From contig OZ245326.1 of NCBI GenBank assembly GCA_965225915.1, positions 1,736,001 to 1,800,000 of the forward strand: a stretch of 64,000 bases of DNA, read 5' to 3'. The translations under genes were made by a program, and so were the position numbers. The stretch's first letter is position 1. Each line of letters starts with the position of its first letter. This document shows positions 37,166 to 45,890 of this stretch, piece after piece. The DNA is from JAAXHH01 sp965225915. Its GTDB lineage: Bacteria > JAAXHH01. The notes below the pieces were generated by a model. That model did no database searches. It had not been told where the DNA came from and worked only from the letters and a program-made list of their open reading frames with translations.

Positions 37166-37308
37166 TGGAATTCTGGATTGCGATGTGGACCGTGGTCTTC
37201 GTGGTCTGCCTGTTGCTTTTCGCCGGCGTCGCCGTATATGTCAGCGTGGGCGCCATCGGCGACATCAAGGCGTTGTTCAGGAAGATGGAGAGGCGGGACG
37301 GGTCCTAA
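37165..37308 (+). CDS. small single-TM accessory protein of the symporter
   Basis: The 47-residue protein starts MEFWIAMWTVVFVVCLLLFA, continues as one membrane helix to about residue 30, and ends with a short charged tail (FRKMERRDGS). It starts at an ATG overlapping the symporter stop by one base (TGATG), with an AAAGGAG ribosome site, so translation is coupled. Short TM proteins directly behind SSS genes are known in other bacteria as symporter accessory subunits. A role in assembly or gating is therefore likely but not proven. Its stop overlaps the frameshifted rhodanese gene by 4 bases on the other strand. Confidence 0.75.
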   Translation: MEFWIAMWTVVFVVCLLLFAGVAVYVSVGAIGDIKALFRKMERRDGS

Positions 37309-37701
37309 CCGCAGCCGCAGACCAGCGCCCTGCCCTCGGTGGCCTGAAGGCCTTCTGTTTCGTAACCGTCCCTTATCCACCAGGTCCAGGCCGCCCATGA
37401 GTTCCTTGACGTTGAAATCCAGCTTCGCCAGGTTGAGCGCCCCCTTGGTTGACGCGTTGCAACCGATCCCGTCGCAGTACGTTACGTAAAGCGAATCCCT
37501 ATCCAGTTGGGCTGTGGAGTCGTGGTCCATGGTCCGGTGCGGGATGTTGACGGCGCCGGGGATGTGGCGCTCAGCGTAAGCTTCGGCAGACCTGGCGTCC
37601 AACACGACGATGTCCTTGCCCAAGGTGATGGATTCCCACAGGTCGTAGGCATCGATCTCGTATTTCAGCTTGTTTTCGTAGTGTGCGACCTGGTCTTTCA
37701 T
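37305..37701 (-). pseudogene. rhodanese-domain protein, frameshifted near the C terminus
   Basis: The first about 105 codons read as a single-domain rhodanese: DIVVLDARSAEAYAERHIPG, then the active-site loop YCDGIGCNASTKG with its Cys, then LMGGLD. After LD the frame continues as nonsense. Shifting by one base restores WWIRDGYETEGLQATEGRAL before VCGCG and a stop at 37305-37307, the expected end of the family. One extra G at 37383-37384 (plus strand) explains this. Whether the gene is truly broken or the base is a sequence error cannot be told. The gene is convergent with the symporter accessory gene and may transfer sulfur in its intact form. Confidence 0.8.
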
Positions 37702-37854
37702 GGAGGCTCCTGTTGGTATGGAAATGTCAGGATTGGTTCATACAAAAGACTCTATAAAATGGGGAATCGAATACTAGTTATTTGCACGGTTTCTTGTTTT
37801 GGTAGCTTGTTAGCACAACGAACATTACCGGTCCTTACCATGTTTTAAGATAGG

Positions 37855-38811
37855 CTAATCACGAGGCAATTCTACCAAAGAGACGTTCGAACCCTGATGA
37901 TCCACGACGACATATTCTCGCTTGTTTCCTCTGCTATCGACCACCTCATCAACGATTCCGAACAGGTTTTCAATACCAAAATGCGCTTTGATGTCAATAC
38001 TTTCTTTGACAGTTGACGAAGCTCTATGATCTAGCCCAAACTTAATTAGGTTCCAGAACGGACCATTAAAGGCACCTCTATTTCCAGTTTCAAGTGCGCC
38101 TGCCCTTTTGTAGAAGGACTCGTCGCCTCCCCTTGGGAGTGTAACAATGCAATCAACTATCTTCACTGCCCAGTGTTGCTGCTCGCGGTTCATGAGAATG
38201 CCATTAATATCCACGTCGAGGGCAGTAGATCGATACGCATAGTTGCCAATCATATTTTCAAGAGGATTCATAATCTGATTTCGAATATTCAGAAGTGATT
38301 TGCTTTTAGCATAGGTGTAGCCATTTGGGCCTAGAAGAGAGAACACAGAAAGATAGGCAGATTTTAAATAACTTACGGCAGCGTATTCAGATTTTGGTAG
38401 TGAGTATTTTATATTAAACGTCATATCGGATGAGATGGGTGGGTTCAGACCCGGACGTCCAAAAATAGAAATCTTTCCATCCAGTGGCCATTTCCCGGTC
38501 ATTGGTGGTGTGTCAGGGAAGTCCACTCTCAAATCTAGACCACTTCGAATCTGGCGTGCCAATGATATCGCTGCTAAGTCAGATCCTTTACCAGCGTCAT
38601 TATTGCACTTTGCACATGTAAGGCACATCGCTATGCTGTTTCTGGCAAGTCCTTTGGGAGGAACATGTTCTAGTGTTACTTCCTTACCATGCTTAACGGC
38701 GGATCTGTCGAAGGAGGATAGACAGATAGGACACCTATCATTGCCTAGATCATACAGATAGAGTCGTTGATCTTGCCGTGATTTTCTGCTCATATCGGTG
38801 TTATCGATCAA
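37855..38811 (-). CDS. HNH endonuclease-family protein
   Basis: The 318-residue protein has an N-terminal HNH domain with two zinc-like Cys pairs: CPICLSS (about 22-28) and CLTCAKCNNDAGKG (about 67-80). These flank VTLEHVPPKG (about 48-57), which holds the catalytic His. The rest of the protein (about 90-318) has no motif that I recognise. The gene is much more AT-rich than both neighbours, so it was probably acquired recently. Proteins of this type occur in restriction or phage-defence settings. ATG 38811 is used; a second ATG six codons later (MSRKSRQ) is also possible. Confidence 0.8.
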   Translation of the reverse strand: MIDNTDMSRKSRQDQRLYLYDLGNDRCPICLSSFDRSAVKHGKEVTLEHVPPKGLARNSIAMCLTCAKCNNDAGKGSDLAAISLARQIRSGLDLRVDFPDTPPMTGKWPLDGKISIFGRPGLNPPISSDMTFNIKYSLPKSEYAAVSYLKSAYLSVFSLLGPNGYTYAKSKSLLNIRNQIMNPLENMIGNYAYRSTALDVDINGILMNREQQHWAVKIVDCIVTLPRGGDESFYKRAGALETGNRGAFNGPFWNLIKFGLDHRASSTVKESIDIKAHFGIENLFGIVDEVVDSRGNKREYVVVDHQGSNVSLVELPRD

Positions 38812-38855
38812 GTTTCGTGTTTATTTTTATAAATCAGTTTGATGTTTCGTGTTAA
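38812..38855 (-). promoter_or_regulatory. promoter and direct repeats upstream of the HNH gene
   Basis: On the minus strand TTAACA (38850-38855) and TATAAA (38826-38831) are 18 bases apart. The 10-base sequence GTTTCGTGTT on the plus strand occurs at 38812-38821 and 38844-38853, three helical turns apart and flanking the -10 box. These may be an operator pair. Confidence 0.45.
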
Positions 38856-38985
38856 GGATCTGCATCCATTCACTAGGTATCTGATTTCTACGCTAGCATC
38901 CGATAATCGAGAAATCTAGTATGTGAATACCTACAAACCGATATTTAATATTCGAGTCAGAAATACCAATCTAGATGAACAAAGC

Positions 38986-40527
38986 ATGAATTGTAAACAG
39001 AATCATGTCAAAACCACCATCCAGTGGATCGGCCTGATCGCCGGTCCCTTGCTCGCGGTCCTGCTCTATAGCCTGTTGCCCCATTCGTACCCGAATAGCG
39101 CGGGGGAGCCGATCGAGTTCTCGAATGCCGGCCGCGCCACGACGGCCCTGGCGGTGTGGATGGCGATCTGGTGGATGACGGAAGCCGTTGAGTTGTATGC
39201 CACGGCGCTGCTGCCCCTGGTGGCCCTTCCGATAACCGGAGCCGCACAGATACGCGAGGCGGCCGCGCCTTACGCACACGAGCTGATCTTCCTCTTCATG
39301 GGCGGCTTTCTCATCGCCCTGGCCATGCAGCGCTGGGGACTCCATCGCCGCCTCGCGCTCAGGGCGTTGCGTACGGCCGGCGACCATCCGGCGGGCATCG
39401 TGGCGTGCTTCATGGGTGTGACGGCCTTCTTCAGCATGTGGGTGTCCAACACGGCCACCGCGGTCATGATGCTCCCCATTGCCCTCAGTATCATCGGCCT
39501 GGTGGAGCAGGTGGAGCCTGGAAGCGTGGAAGGCGGCACTGGAAACGACGAGCCCGGATCGAAGACGCGCCCTCATTTCGCCCTGTGCCTGCTTCTGGGC
39601 ATCGCATATGCGGCGTCCATCGGCGGCATCGGCACGATCATCGGCACCCCGCCCAACGTCTTCCTCGCGTCATTCATTCAGTCCAGCCTGGGTCAGGAGA
39701 TCAGCTTCGTCCGGTGGATGGGCGTGGGGCTTCCCCTGGTGGCCGTTTTTCTGCCGTTGACCTGGCTGATGCTGACCCGGGTCCTGTATCCCGTTCGGGG
39801 CGAGCGTATCGAGGGTAGCAGAGAGGTTACGGAAGCGGCCTACAGGGAACTGGGCGCCATGTCGCGAGGGGAGAAGGTCGTGCTTGTGGTGTTCCTGCTC
39901 GCGGCCGTAGCCTGGATCACCCGTCCGTTGCTGGTCCAGATCGAGATCGGAGACCTGCACCCGCTGGTGGGCCTGTCCGATCCGGTCATCGCCATGGTCG
40001 CGGCGCTGGTCCTCTTCGTCGTGCCAATAGACGTGAAACGGCGGGTCTTCGTGATGAACTGGGAAACGGCCGTGAAGCTCCCATGGGGAATACTATTGCT
40101 CTTTGGAGGCGGGCTCAGCCTGGCGGCCGCCATCCGGGTCAACGGCGTGGGGGAGTATATCGGTCACCAACTGGGGATTTTGTCCGGCATTCCCACACTG
40201 CTGCTCGTCATGGCCGTCATCGCGCTGGTGATCTTCCTCACGGAACTGACCAGCAATACGGCCACCACGGCCACGTTCATCCCCATACTGGCCGCCCTGG
40301 CTGTTGTGTTCGACCTGCACCCCTTCATGCTGATCGTGCCAGCCGCCATCGCCGCCAGCTGCGCCTTCATGCTGCCGGTCGCCACCCCGCCCAACGCCAT
40401 CGTCTTTGGATCCGGGCAGGTCACCATACAGCAAATGATCCGCGCTGGGCTATGGCTGAACCTGATCGGCATTGCCCTGATCACCGTGCTGGCGTATACG
40501 ATGATGATGTGGATGCTGGGGGTGTAA
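38986..40527 (+). CDS. SLC13 (DASS)-family sodium:anion symporter
   Basis: The 513-residue carrier is of the divalent anion:Na+ symporter family, which moves dicarboxylates, citrate or sulfate. The Ser-Asn-Thr motifs of the Na+/substrate sites are both seen: MWVSNTATAVMMLPIALSII in the first half, and FLTELTSNTATTATFIPIL in the second half, each in a reentrant hairpin. It has about eleven helices and ends MMMWMLGV. ATG 38986 follows an AT-rich leader; a GTG at 38923 would add 21 polar residues. GC rises sharply here after the HNH islet. Confidence 0.88.
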   Translation: MNCKQNHVKTTIQWIGLIAGPLLAVLLYSLLPHSYPNSAGEPIEFSNAGRATTALAVWMAIWWMTEAVELYATALLPLVALPITGAAQIREAAAPYAHELIFLFMGGFLIALAMQRWGLHRRLALRALRTAGDHPAGIVACFMGVTAFFSMWVSNTATAVMMLPIALSIIGLVEQVEPGSVEGGTGNDEPGSKTRPHFALCLLLGIAYAASIGGIGTIIGTPPNVFLASFIQSSLGQEISFVRWMGVGLPLVAVFLPLTWLMLTRVLYPVRGERIEGSREVTEAAYRELGAMSRGEKVVLVVFLLAAVAWITRPLLVQIEIGDLHPLVGLSDPVIAMVAALVLFVVPIDVKRRVFVMNWETAVKLPWGILLLFGGGLSLAAAIRVNGVGEYIGHQLGILSGIPTLLLVMAVIALVIFLTELTSNTATTATFIPILAALAVVFDLHPFMLIVPAAIAASCAFMLPVATPPNAIVFGSGQVTIQQMIRAGLWLNLIGIALITVLAYTMMMWMLGV

Positions 40528-40562
40528 GTCCGGGACTCCGTGAGAATCAGCAGCTACCCGAA

Positions 40563-41570
40563 CTACCCGCGACCCAGCGCGAGGTCCCTGCCGGCCACCA
40601 GGCTGGCCATCTTGCGGTCCGCGACGCTCCGGGGCAGCATCCAGAATCCGCAGTCGGGGTGCACCCAGCGCAAGCGCTCCAGTCCGAGCACGTCAACGGC
40701 ATGTTCGATGCGCCGGGCGACCTCGTCGGGCGTTTCCACCTCGTTGTCCTTGATATCGACCACGCCCACGCCCAGTGCAATGTCGTCGCGGAGCTCCCGG
40801 AACAGCGGTAGCTCATCGTAACCACGCCGGGCGAATTCCAGAACGAGATGGTTGACGTCGAGGCGGTTCAGGAATCCCATCAGGTCGTTCCACAGGCCGG
40901 TCTGAATGCTCTGCCCGCCGTAGTTCCCGAAGCAGAGATGTAGTCCCTTCTCCCCATTCACGGCGCCCAGGACGTGATTGACCGCCTCGTGGGCCCAGCT
41001 CGCGTCCTCGGGGTGGCCGGTCAGGTTGGCTTCATCCACCTGCAGGATCGGGGCGTCGATGTCCGCGACCTGCTTGCGCAGCACTTCCGCGATATCCATG
41101 GTAAGGTCACCCAGGTCGCCGTAATGCTCGTCCAGGAGCGTCTTGGCCAGCATATAAGGGGAGGTGACCGTAAACTTCAGGGTTCGGTCGGTAAGCGGCC
41201 GGATCATCTCCCACGCGGCAGGCAGGTTCAGCGTGCCTTCCCCGATCTCGCCTTTTACGATGCCCCCCGGTGTACTTCGAAACGCCATGCCTTCGCGCTT
41301 GCGGAACTCGGCCAGGACCTCGCGGGATACCTCCGTCGAGATCCCCGCCATCGGCCGGATGAAGTACTCGATCATTCCGTTGGTTTCCGGGTGGCCGACG
41401 TCGAATCGTGATAATTCCCCGTCAGTCACGACGTCGATCCCGGCCAGTTCCTGGGTCTTCAGGATCACCTTGGCCGCATCGATCAGGTTGGGCGTGGTAG
41501 GGTAGGCCGCCAGCCAGTCGGGTATGGGATAGCTGCCGACCACGGTGGTCTTGATCGTGGGTTCTGCCAT
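40563..41570 (-). CDS. MetE-like (cobalamin-independent) methyltransferase-family protein
   Basis: The 335-residue protein corresponds to the C-terminal barrel of cobalamin-independent methionine synthase. The zinc ligands are recognisable: GLHLCFGNYGG gives His and Cys, LVLEFARRG a Glu, and WVHPDCGFWMLPR the second Cys. The start TTVVGSYPIPDWL is also typical. Short single-domain members of this family exist without the N-terminal half of MetE; they transfer methyl groups from various donors to homocysteine or other thiols. The methyl donor cannot be determined. It is convergent with the SLC13 gene. Confidence 0.85.
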   Translation of the reverse strand: MAEPTIKTTVVGSYPIPDWLAAYPTTPNLIDAAKVILKTQELAGIDVVTDGELSRFDVGHPETNGMIEYFIRPMAGISTEVSREVLAEFRKREGMAFRSTPGGIVKGEIGEGTLNLPAAWEMIRPLTDRTLKFTVTSPYMLAKTLLDEHYGDLGDLTMDIAEVLRKQVADIDAPILQVDEANLTGHPEDASWAHEAVNHVLGAVNGEKGLHLCFGNYGGQSIQTGLWNDLMGFLNRLDVNHLVLEFARRGYDELPLFRELRDDIALGVGVVDIKDNEVETPDEVARRIEHAVDVLGLERLRWVHPDCGFWMLPRSVADRKMASLVAGRDLALGRG

Positions 41571-41747
41571 TTCGTGGACTCCATTCCTGGCATTGGTTCA
41601 GCGGTAGTTTCGAATAGTGACAGGCTACCAGGGAATATATATTGTGCATCTGGGAGATTGTACAAATATCCATCGGTCCTGCCGCGGTGTATCAACATTC
41701 ACTCGTGGACCAGGCGCACGGCGCTTCACCAGGCCACAGCAGGGAAC

Positions 41748-42009
41748 ATGTTTAAGAGTCAGATAGCCATAACGCTACGGCATATGACCCGGCAGAAGGG
41801 CTACACCGCCATCAACATACTCGGCCTGGCCGTCGGGATGGCTGATCATGCAGCGCTGGCTTGAATCCTTTGCCTATCGTACGGAGATAGATTGGTGGAT
41901 CTTCTTTCTTTCAGGCGCTCTTGCCCTGTTGATTACGCTGATCACCATCGGCTATCACGTGGTTAAAACCGCCCTGACCAATCCGGCAGAGGTGCTGCGA
42001 AACGAGTGA
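41748..42009 (+). pseudogene. remnant of a MacB/FtsX-like ABC permease with internal deletion
   Basis: The first 31 codons read MFKSQIAITLRHMTRQKGYT then AINILGLAVGM, nearly the same as the start of the intact permease at 43391. The next bases continue in another frame as LIMQRWLESFAYRTEIDW and end TIGYHVVKTALTNPAEVLRN plus E, matching the intact protein's last 60 residues. About 700 codons in the middle are missing. The junction lies at a TGG present on both sides in the intact paralogue, so a deletion between short repeats is likely. The 262-base remnant is out of frame and cannot make a transporter. Confidence 0.88.
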
Positions 42010-42125
42010 CATACAGCCTTTCGGTCCAGGGTGGCAAACAGGTCGACGGATTGGAAGATACGGCTAAAGTCAAATCCCGAAAGTATGCCGGGCTAAAGCG
42101 AGACGGAACAGGATGGGGCGGCCTC

Positions 42126-43391
42126 ATGAAACATATCGTCATCGTGGGAGGTGGTTTCGCCGGTCTGAATGCGGCCAAGCAACTCGGTGGCCGGACCGAT
42201 GTCCGTGTTACCCTGGTGGACCGTCAGAACTATCACCTCTTCCAACCCCTGCTCTACCAGGTAGCCATGGCTGGTCTGTCGCCCGCCGATATTGCCATGC
42301 CCATCCGCAGCGTGGTCGCAAGCTTCGGGAACATCTCCGTGCTACAGGGATCAGTTCGGCGGGTCGATTTGCAGGCAAGGACGGTCACGGCGGATTTCGG
42401 TCCACTCGAATTCGACTATTTGCTCCTCTGTTGTGGGTCGCTGCCGAATTACTTCGGTCACGCTGACTGGGAGGAGCACGCGCCCAGTCTTAAAACAATA
42501 CCGCAGGCAACCGAAATTCGTCGCCGTCTGCTGAGCGCTTTCGAAGCTGCTGAACGGACCAGTAATCCCGACAGACGCCGGCAGCTGTTGACGTTTGTGG
42601 TCATCGGCGGTGGGCCCACGGGAGTCGAGTTGGCGGGTGCCATCGGGGAAATGAGTCGTTTCACGCTTGCCAGGGATTTTCGCAACATCGACACCAAACT
42701 TACGCGCGTCATTCTCATCGAGTCCGGGCCACGTATACTCTCAATGTTCTCCGAGCAGCAGGCAGCCCGGGCGACGCGAGACCTGGAAAGGCTCGGTGTA
42801 CAGATCTGGTCGAACAGCCTGGTGACCAGCATAGACGAGAACGGTGTTGAAGCGGGACCGGAGCGCATTCAGGCGTCGACGGTACTCTGGGCGGCGGGTG
42901 TACGGGGAGTTGAAATCGACCGGCAGGATAGCCTGGAGATAGATCGTCAGGGACGCGTGGTCGTCAACGAAGATCTCAGTATCGACGGGCACCCGAATGT
43001 GTTTGTCGCCGGTGACCAGGCCAGTTTTACCCACCAGACCGGCAAACCGCTTCCGGGCACGGCGCCTGTAGCGATGCAGCAAGGACAGTTCGTGGCACGG
43101 ACGATCCGCTGCGACCTTGAGGGTAAGCCGCGGGAAGCCTTTCGATTCGTCGACAAGGGGCAGATGGCGACCATCGGTCGCAGCAGTGCCATTGTAGAAA
43201 TCGGCAAACTGCGATTTTCCGGATGGTTTGCGTGGTTCATCTGGCTGGTGATACACGTTTACTATCTCGTCGGGTTCAGAAACCGGTTGCTTGTGGTTCT
43301 GCAATGGGCCTGGTCATACGTGACTTTTAGGCGCGGCGCTCGATTAATCGTCGAGCGCGAGTGGCGATTCGGCAAGATGAAGGGTAAATGA
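42126..43391 (+). CDS. type II NADH dehydrogenase-like flavoprotein
   Basis: The 421-residue FAD protein resembles NDH-2, which oxidises NADH and reduces quinone at the membrane without pumping protons. The FAD motif VIVGGGFAGLNAAKQLGGR is at the N terminus, the NADH motif VVIGGGPTGVELAGAIGEM is near 160, and VFVAGDQASF near 300 precedes a C-terminal membrane-associating region with hydrophobic FSGWFAWFIWLVIHVYYLVG. ATG 42126 is chosen because the FAD motif follows directly; the upstream in-frame start at 42006 overlaps the permease remnant. Its stop overlaps the next gene by one base. Confidence 0.9.
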   Translation: MKHIVIVGGGFAGLNAAKQLGGRTDVRVTLVDRQNYHLFQPLLYQVAMAGLSPADIAMPIRSVVASFGNISVLQGSVRRVDLQARTVTADFGPLEFDYLLLCCGSLPNYFGHADWEEHAPSLKTIPQATEIRRRLLSAFEAAERTSNPDRRRQLLTFVVIGGGPTGVELAGAIGEMSRFTLARDFRNIDTKLTRVILIESGPRILSMFSEQQAARATRDLERLGVQIWSNSLVTSIDENGVEAGPERIQASTVLWAAGVRGVEIDRQDSLEIDRQGRVVVNEDLSIDGHPNVFVAGDQASFTHQTGKPLPGTAPVAMQQGQFVARTIRCDLEGKPREAFRFVDKGQMATIGRSSAIVEIGKLRFSGWFAWFIWLVIHVYYLVGFRNRLLVVLQWAWSYVTFRRGARLIVEREWRFGKMKGK

Positions 43392-45781
43392 TGTTCAAGA
43401 ACCAGATCGCCATAGCCCTGCGGCACATGAGCCGGCACAGAGGGTATACCGCCATCAACGTCCTCGGTCTGGCCGTCGGCATGGTCTGCGCCATCCTGAT
43501 CTTCCTGTACGTGCGCTACGAACTGAGCTATGACCGCTACCACGAAAAGTCCGATCGGATCTACCGGGTTGCGCTCAACGACAGTGCCCGGTCGCCCCGT
43601 GAACTGGGTCCGGTGCTGCAGGCCGACTTCCCCGAAGTCCAGCACTTCGCTCGGCTGCTTCCCACGATCGGCACCTGGATCATGAAGCACGAAGACCGGA
43701 TTTACTATGAAAAGAACGTGTACTGGGCCAACAGTGGTGTGTTCGACGTCTTTACTTTTCCCCTGGTCAGGGGCGATCGCGATCACGCCCTCGAAGCGCC
43801 TTACACCGTGGTGATCAGCGAAGATACGGCCAGGAAATACTTCGGCGAGGAAGATCCGATGGGAAAAACGATCATCGCTGATAACGGCTACCTGCTGCTG
43901 ACCGTCACTGGAGTCATGGAAAACATCCCGGAAAACTCCCATTTCCATGCCGACTTCGTGATATCTCTGCCTACCGGATACGAGAAATTTGGATGGAGTA
44001 GCTACACGGAAATCTGGTACACAACCCTTTTCTACACTTACATCTTACTGCATGAAGGGTATCCACCATCTGAGACACAGGAAAAACTGCCCGGTTTCGT
44101 GGAGAATCGCGTTGACGAGAGTTACCTGGAAGACATCGGCCGTTTCGAATTAACGCTGCAACCCGTCACCGACATCCACCTTTATTCCCATCTTGAAAAC
44201 GAGCCCGGCGCCAACACCGATATTTCCTATGTGTACATCCTGTCCGCCATAGGCCTGTTCATCCTGATCATCGCCTCCGTTAATTATGTAAACCTGTCCA
44301 CCGCGCAATTCGCGCACAGGACCCGCGAGATCGGCATGCGCAAGGTACTGGGGGCGTCCCGGGGACAACTGATTCGGCAGTACCTGGGCGAATCGATCCT
44401 GATGACCATTGTGGCCCTGTTGATTGCCCTGATGGCGGTCTATTTCCTTGCTCCTTATTTCGACGCATTGCTGGGCTTGCCGGTAACCGCGGTCCATGCG
44501 CTGCACCCCCTGTGGTGGCTCGCCATGCCGGCCTTCGCGATTCTCATCGGACTTCTGTCCGGTGGATACCCGGCCATCCTGTTCTCCTCCATGCGGGCCG
44601 TTCCGGGGCTCAAGGAAGGCCGTCCGTTTCTACCGGGCGGGGTGTGGTTCAGGAAGATCCTGGTCGTTGTTCAGTTCATCATATCCATCGCATTGATCAT
44701 CGGCATGGGCATCCTGTTCAGCCAGTTGAACTTCATACAGAACAAGAACCTGGGATTCGAAAAGGACCTGGTGATCGTGATTCCCACGGTTGAAGAGGTG
44801 GCGGACAACTACCAGGCGTGGAAGGATGCCCTGTTGCAATACACCGGCGTGGACGGCGTGAGCCAGGCCGTGACCCTGCCCGGTCTGTTCGGAACTATAG
44901 GCCGGACGTCAACAGGCACGATGCAGCGCGTCGAGGATCCGGACCACATCTGGCATGGCGTCCAGGGATTCAATGCCGCCGTGGACTTCGTGGAGACGAT
45001 GGACATTGAACTGCTTGCAGGCCGGTCACATCGCGGGTTATTTGGAAACGATACGGAGTGGGAAAACATCGTAATCAACGAAGCTGCGCAGCGCGTCCTG
45101 GGTTGGGACACGCCCGATGAGGCCATCGGCCGGCAGGTCCGGTTCGCTAATGGTATGACGACAACGGTGGTAGGCGTGGTACGGGATTTTCACTTTCGAA
45201 CGCTGCACCTGGAAGTCGAGCCGCTCGTGCTTTTTCACGGAACCGGCCTGCACCTGGTGGTCCGGATCCAACCGGAAGACACGAGGCGCACGCTGGAATA
45301 CATCGAAGAGGCGTGGTCGGAGTTCTTCCCCGATTTCCCCTTTGCTTTCACGTTTCTCGACGAAGACATCGACCGGTTGTACCGGAATGAAACGCGCATA
45401 GGCTACTTTTTCGGCGTCTTCGCCCTGGTCGCGCTCTTCCTGACCTGCCTGGGCCTCTTCGCGCTGGTTTCGTTTACGGTCGTACGACGTACCCGGGAGA
45501 TCGGCATTCGCAAGGCGTTGGGCGCTTCTATGCGCCGGATACTCGCCATGCTGTCCGCCGAATTTGTCGTACTCGTGCTCGTCGCCAATGTTCTTGCTTG
45601 GCCGGCGGCGTGGTTGATCATGAGGCGCTGGCTCGAGGATTTCGCCTACCGGGTGGAGGTCGGATGGGGCATCTTCTTCGCTTCAGGTGGCGTGGTTCTG
45701 CTGGTCACCTTAGTCACCATCGGGTATCACGTGATCAGGACCGCGTTCTCCAATCCCGCGGACGTGCTGCGCAGTGAGTGA
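43391..45781 (+). CDS. MacB/FtsX-like ABC transporter permease
   Basis: The 796-residue protein has four plus four membrane helices with two FtsX core regions and a MacB-type periplasmic domain in each half. It begins FKNQIAIALRHMSRHRGYTA and INVLGLAVGM. Its first core segment includes FAHRTREIGMRKVLGASRGQ and its second VRRTREIGIRKALGASMRR, the classic FtsX loop. Such permeases, common in Bacteroidetes-like and Gemmatimonadetes-like genomes, export peptides or lipoproteins with an ATPase that is not encoded next to it. ATG 43391 is used because its AAGGG ribosome site is 6 bases away, while the ATG at 43388 is too close. It overlaps the NADH dehydrogenase stop by 1 base. Confidence 0.88.
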   Translation: MFKNQIAIALRHMSRHRGYTAINVLGLAVGMVCAILIFLYVRYELSYDRYHEKSDRIYRVALNDSARSPRELGPVLQADFPEVQHFARLLPTIGTWIMKHEDRIYYEKNVYWANSGVFDVFTFPLVRGDRDHALEAPYTVVISEDTARKYFGEEDPMGKTIIADNGYLLLTVTGVMENIPENSHFHADFVISLPTGYEKFGWSSYTEIWYTTLFYTYILLHEGYPPSETQEKLPGFVENRVDESYLEDIGRFELTLQPVTDIHLYSHLENEPGANTDISYVYILSAIGLFILIIASVNYVNLSTAQFAHRTREIGMRKVLGASRGQLIRQYLGESILMTIVALLIALMAVYFLAPYFDALLGLPVTAVHALHPLWWLAMPAFAILIGLLSGGYPAILFSSMRAVPGLKEGRPFLPGGVWFRKILVVVQFIISIALIIGMGILFSQLNFIQNKNLGFEKDLVIVIPTVEEVADNYQAWKDALLQYTGVDGVSQAVTLPGLFGTIGRTSTGTMQRVEDPDHIWHGVQGFNAAVDFVETMDIELLAGRSHRGLFGNDTEWENIVINEAAQRVLGWDTPDEAIGRQVRFANGMTTTVVGVVRDFHFRTLHLEVEPLVLFHGTGLHLVVRIQPEDTRRTLEYIEEAWSEFFPDFPFAFTFLDEDIDRLYRNETRIGYFFGVFALVALFLTCLGLFALVSFTVVRRTREIGIRKALGASMRRILAMLSAEFVVLVLVANVLAWPAAWLIMRRWLEDFAYRVEVGWGIFFASGGVVLLVTLVTIGYHVIRTAFSNPADVLRSE

Positions 45782-45890
45782 TACAGGCGGGAAGACTTAG
45801 TATGGGACGAACATGTCAGGTTAAGACAGGCTACGGTAGAACGGCAGAAAGGTAACTCAGTAGACTGAAATCGAAGGTATGGAGGACCGA

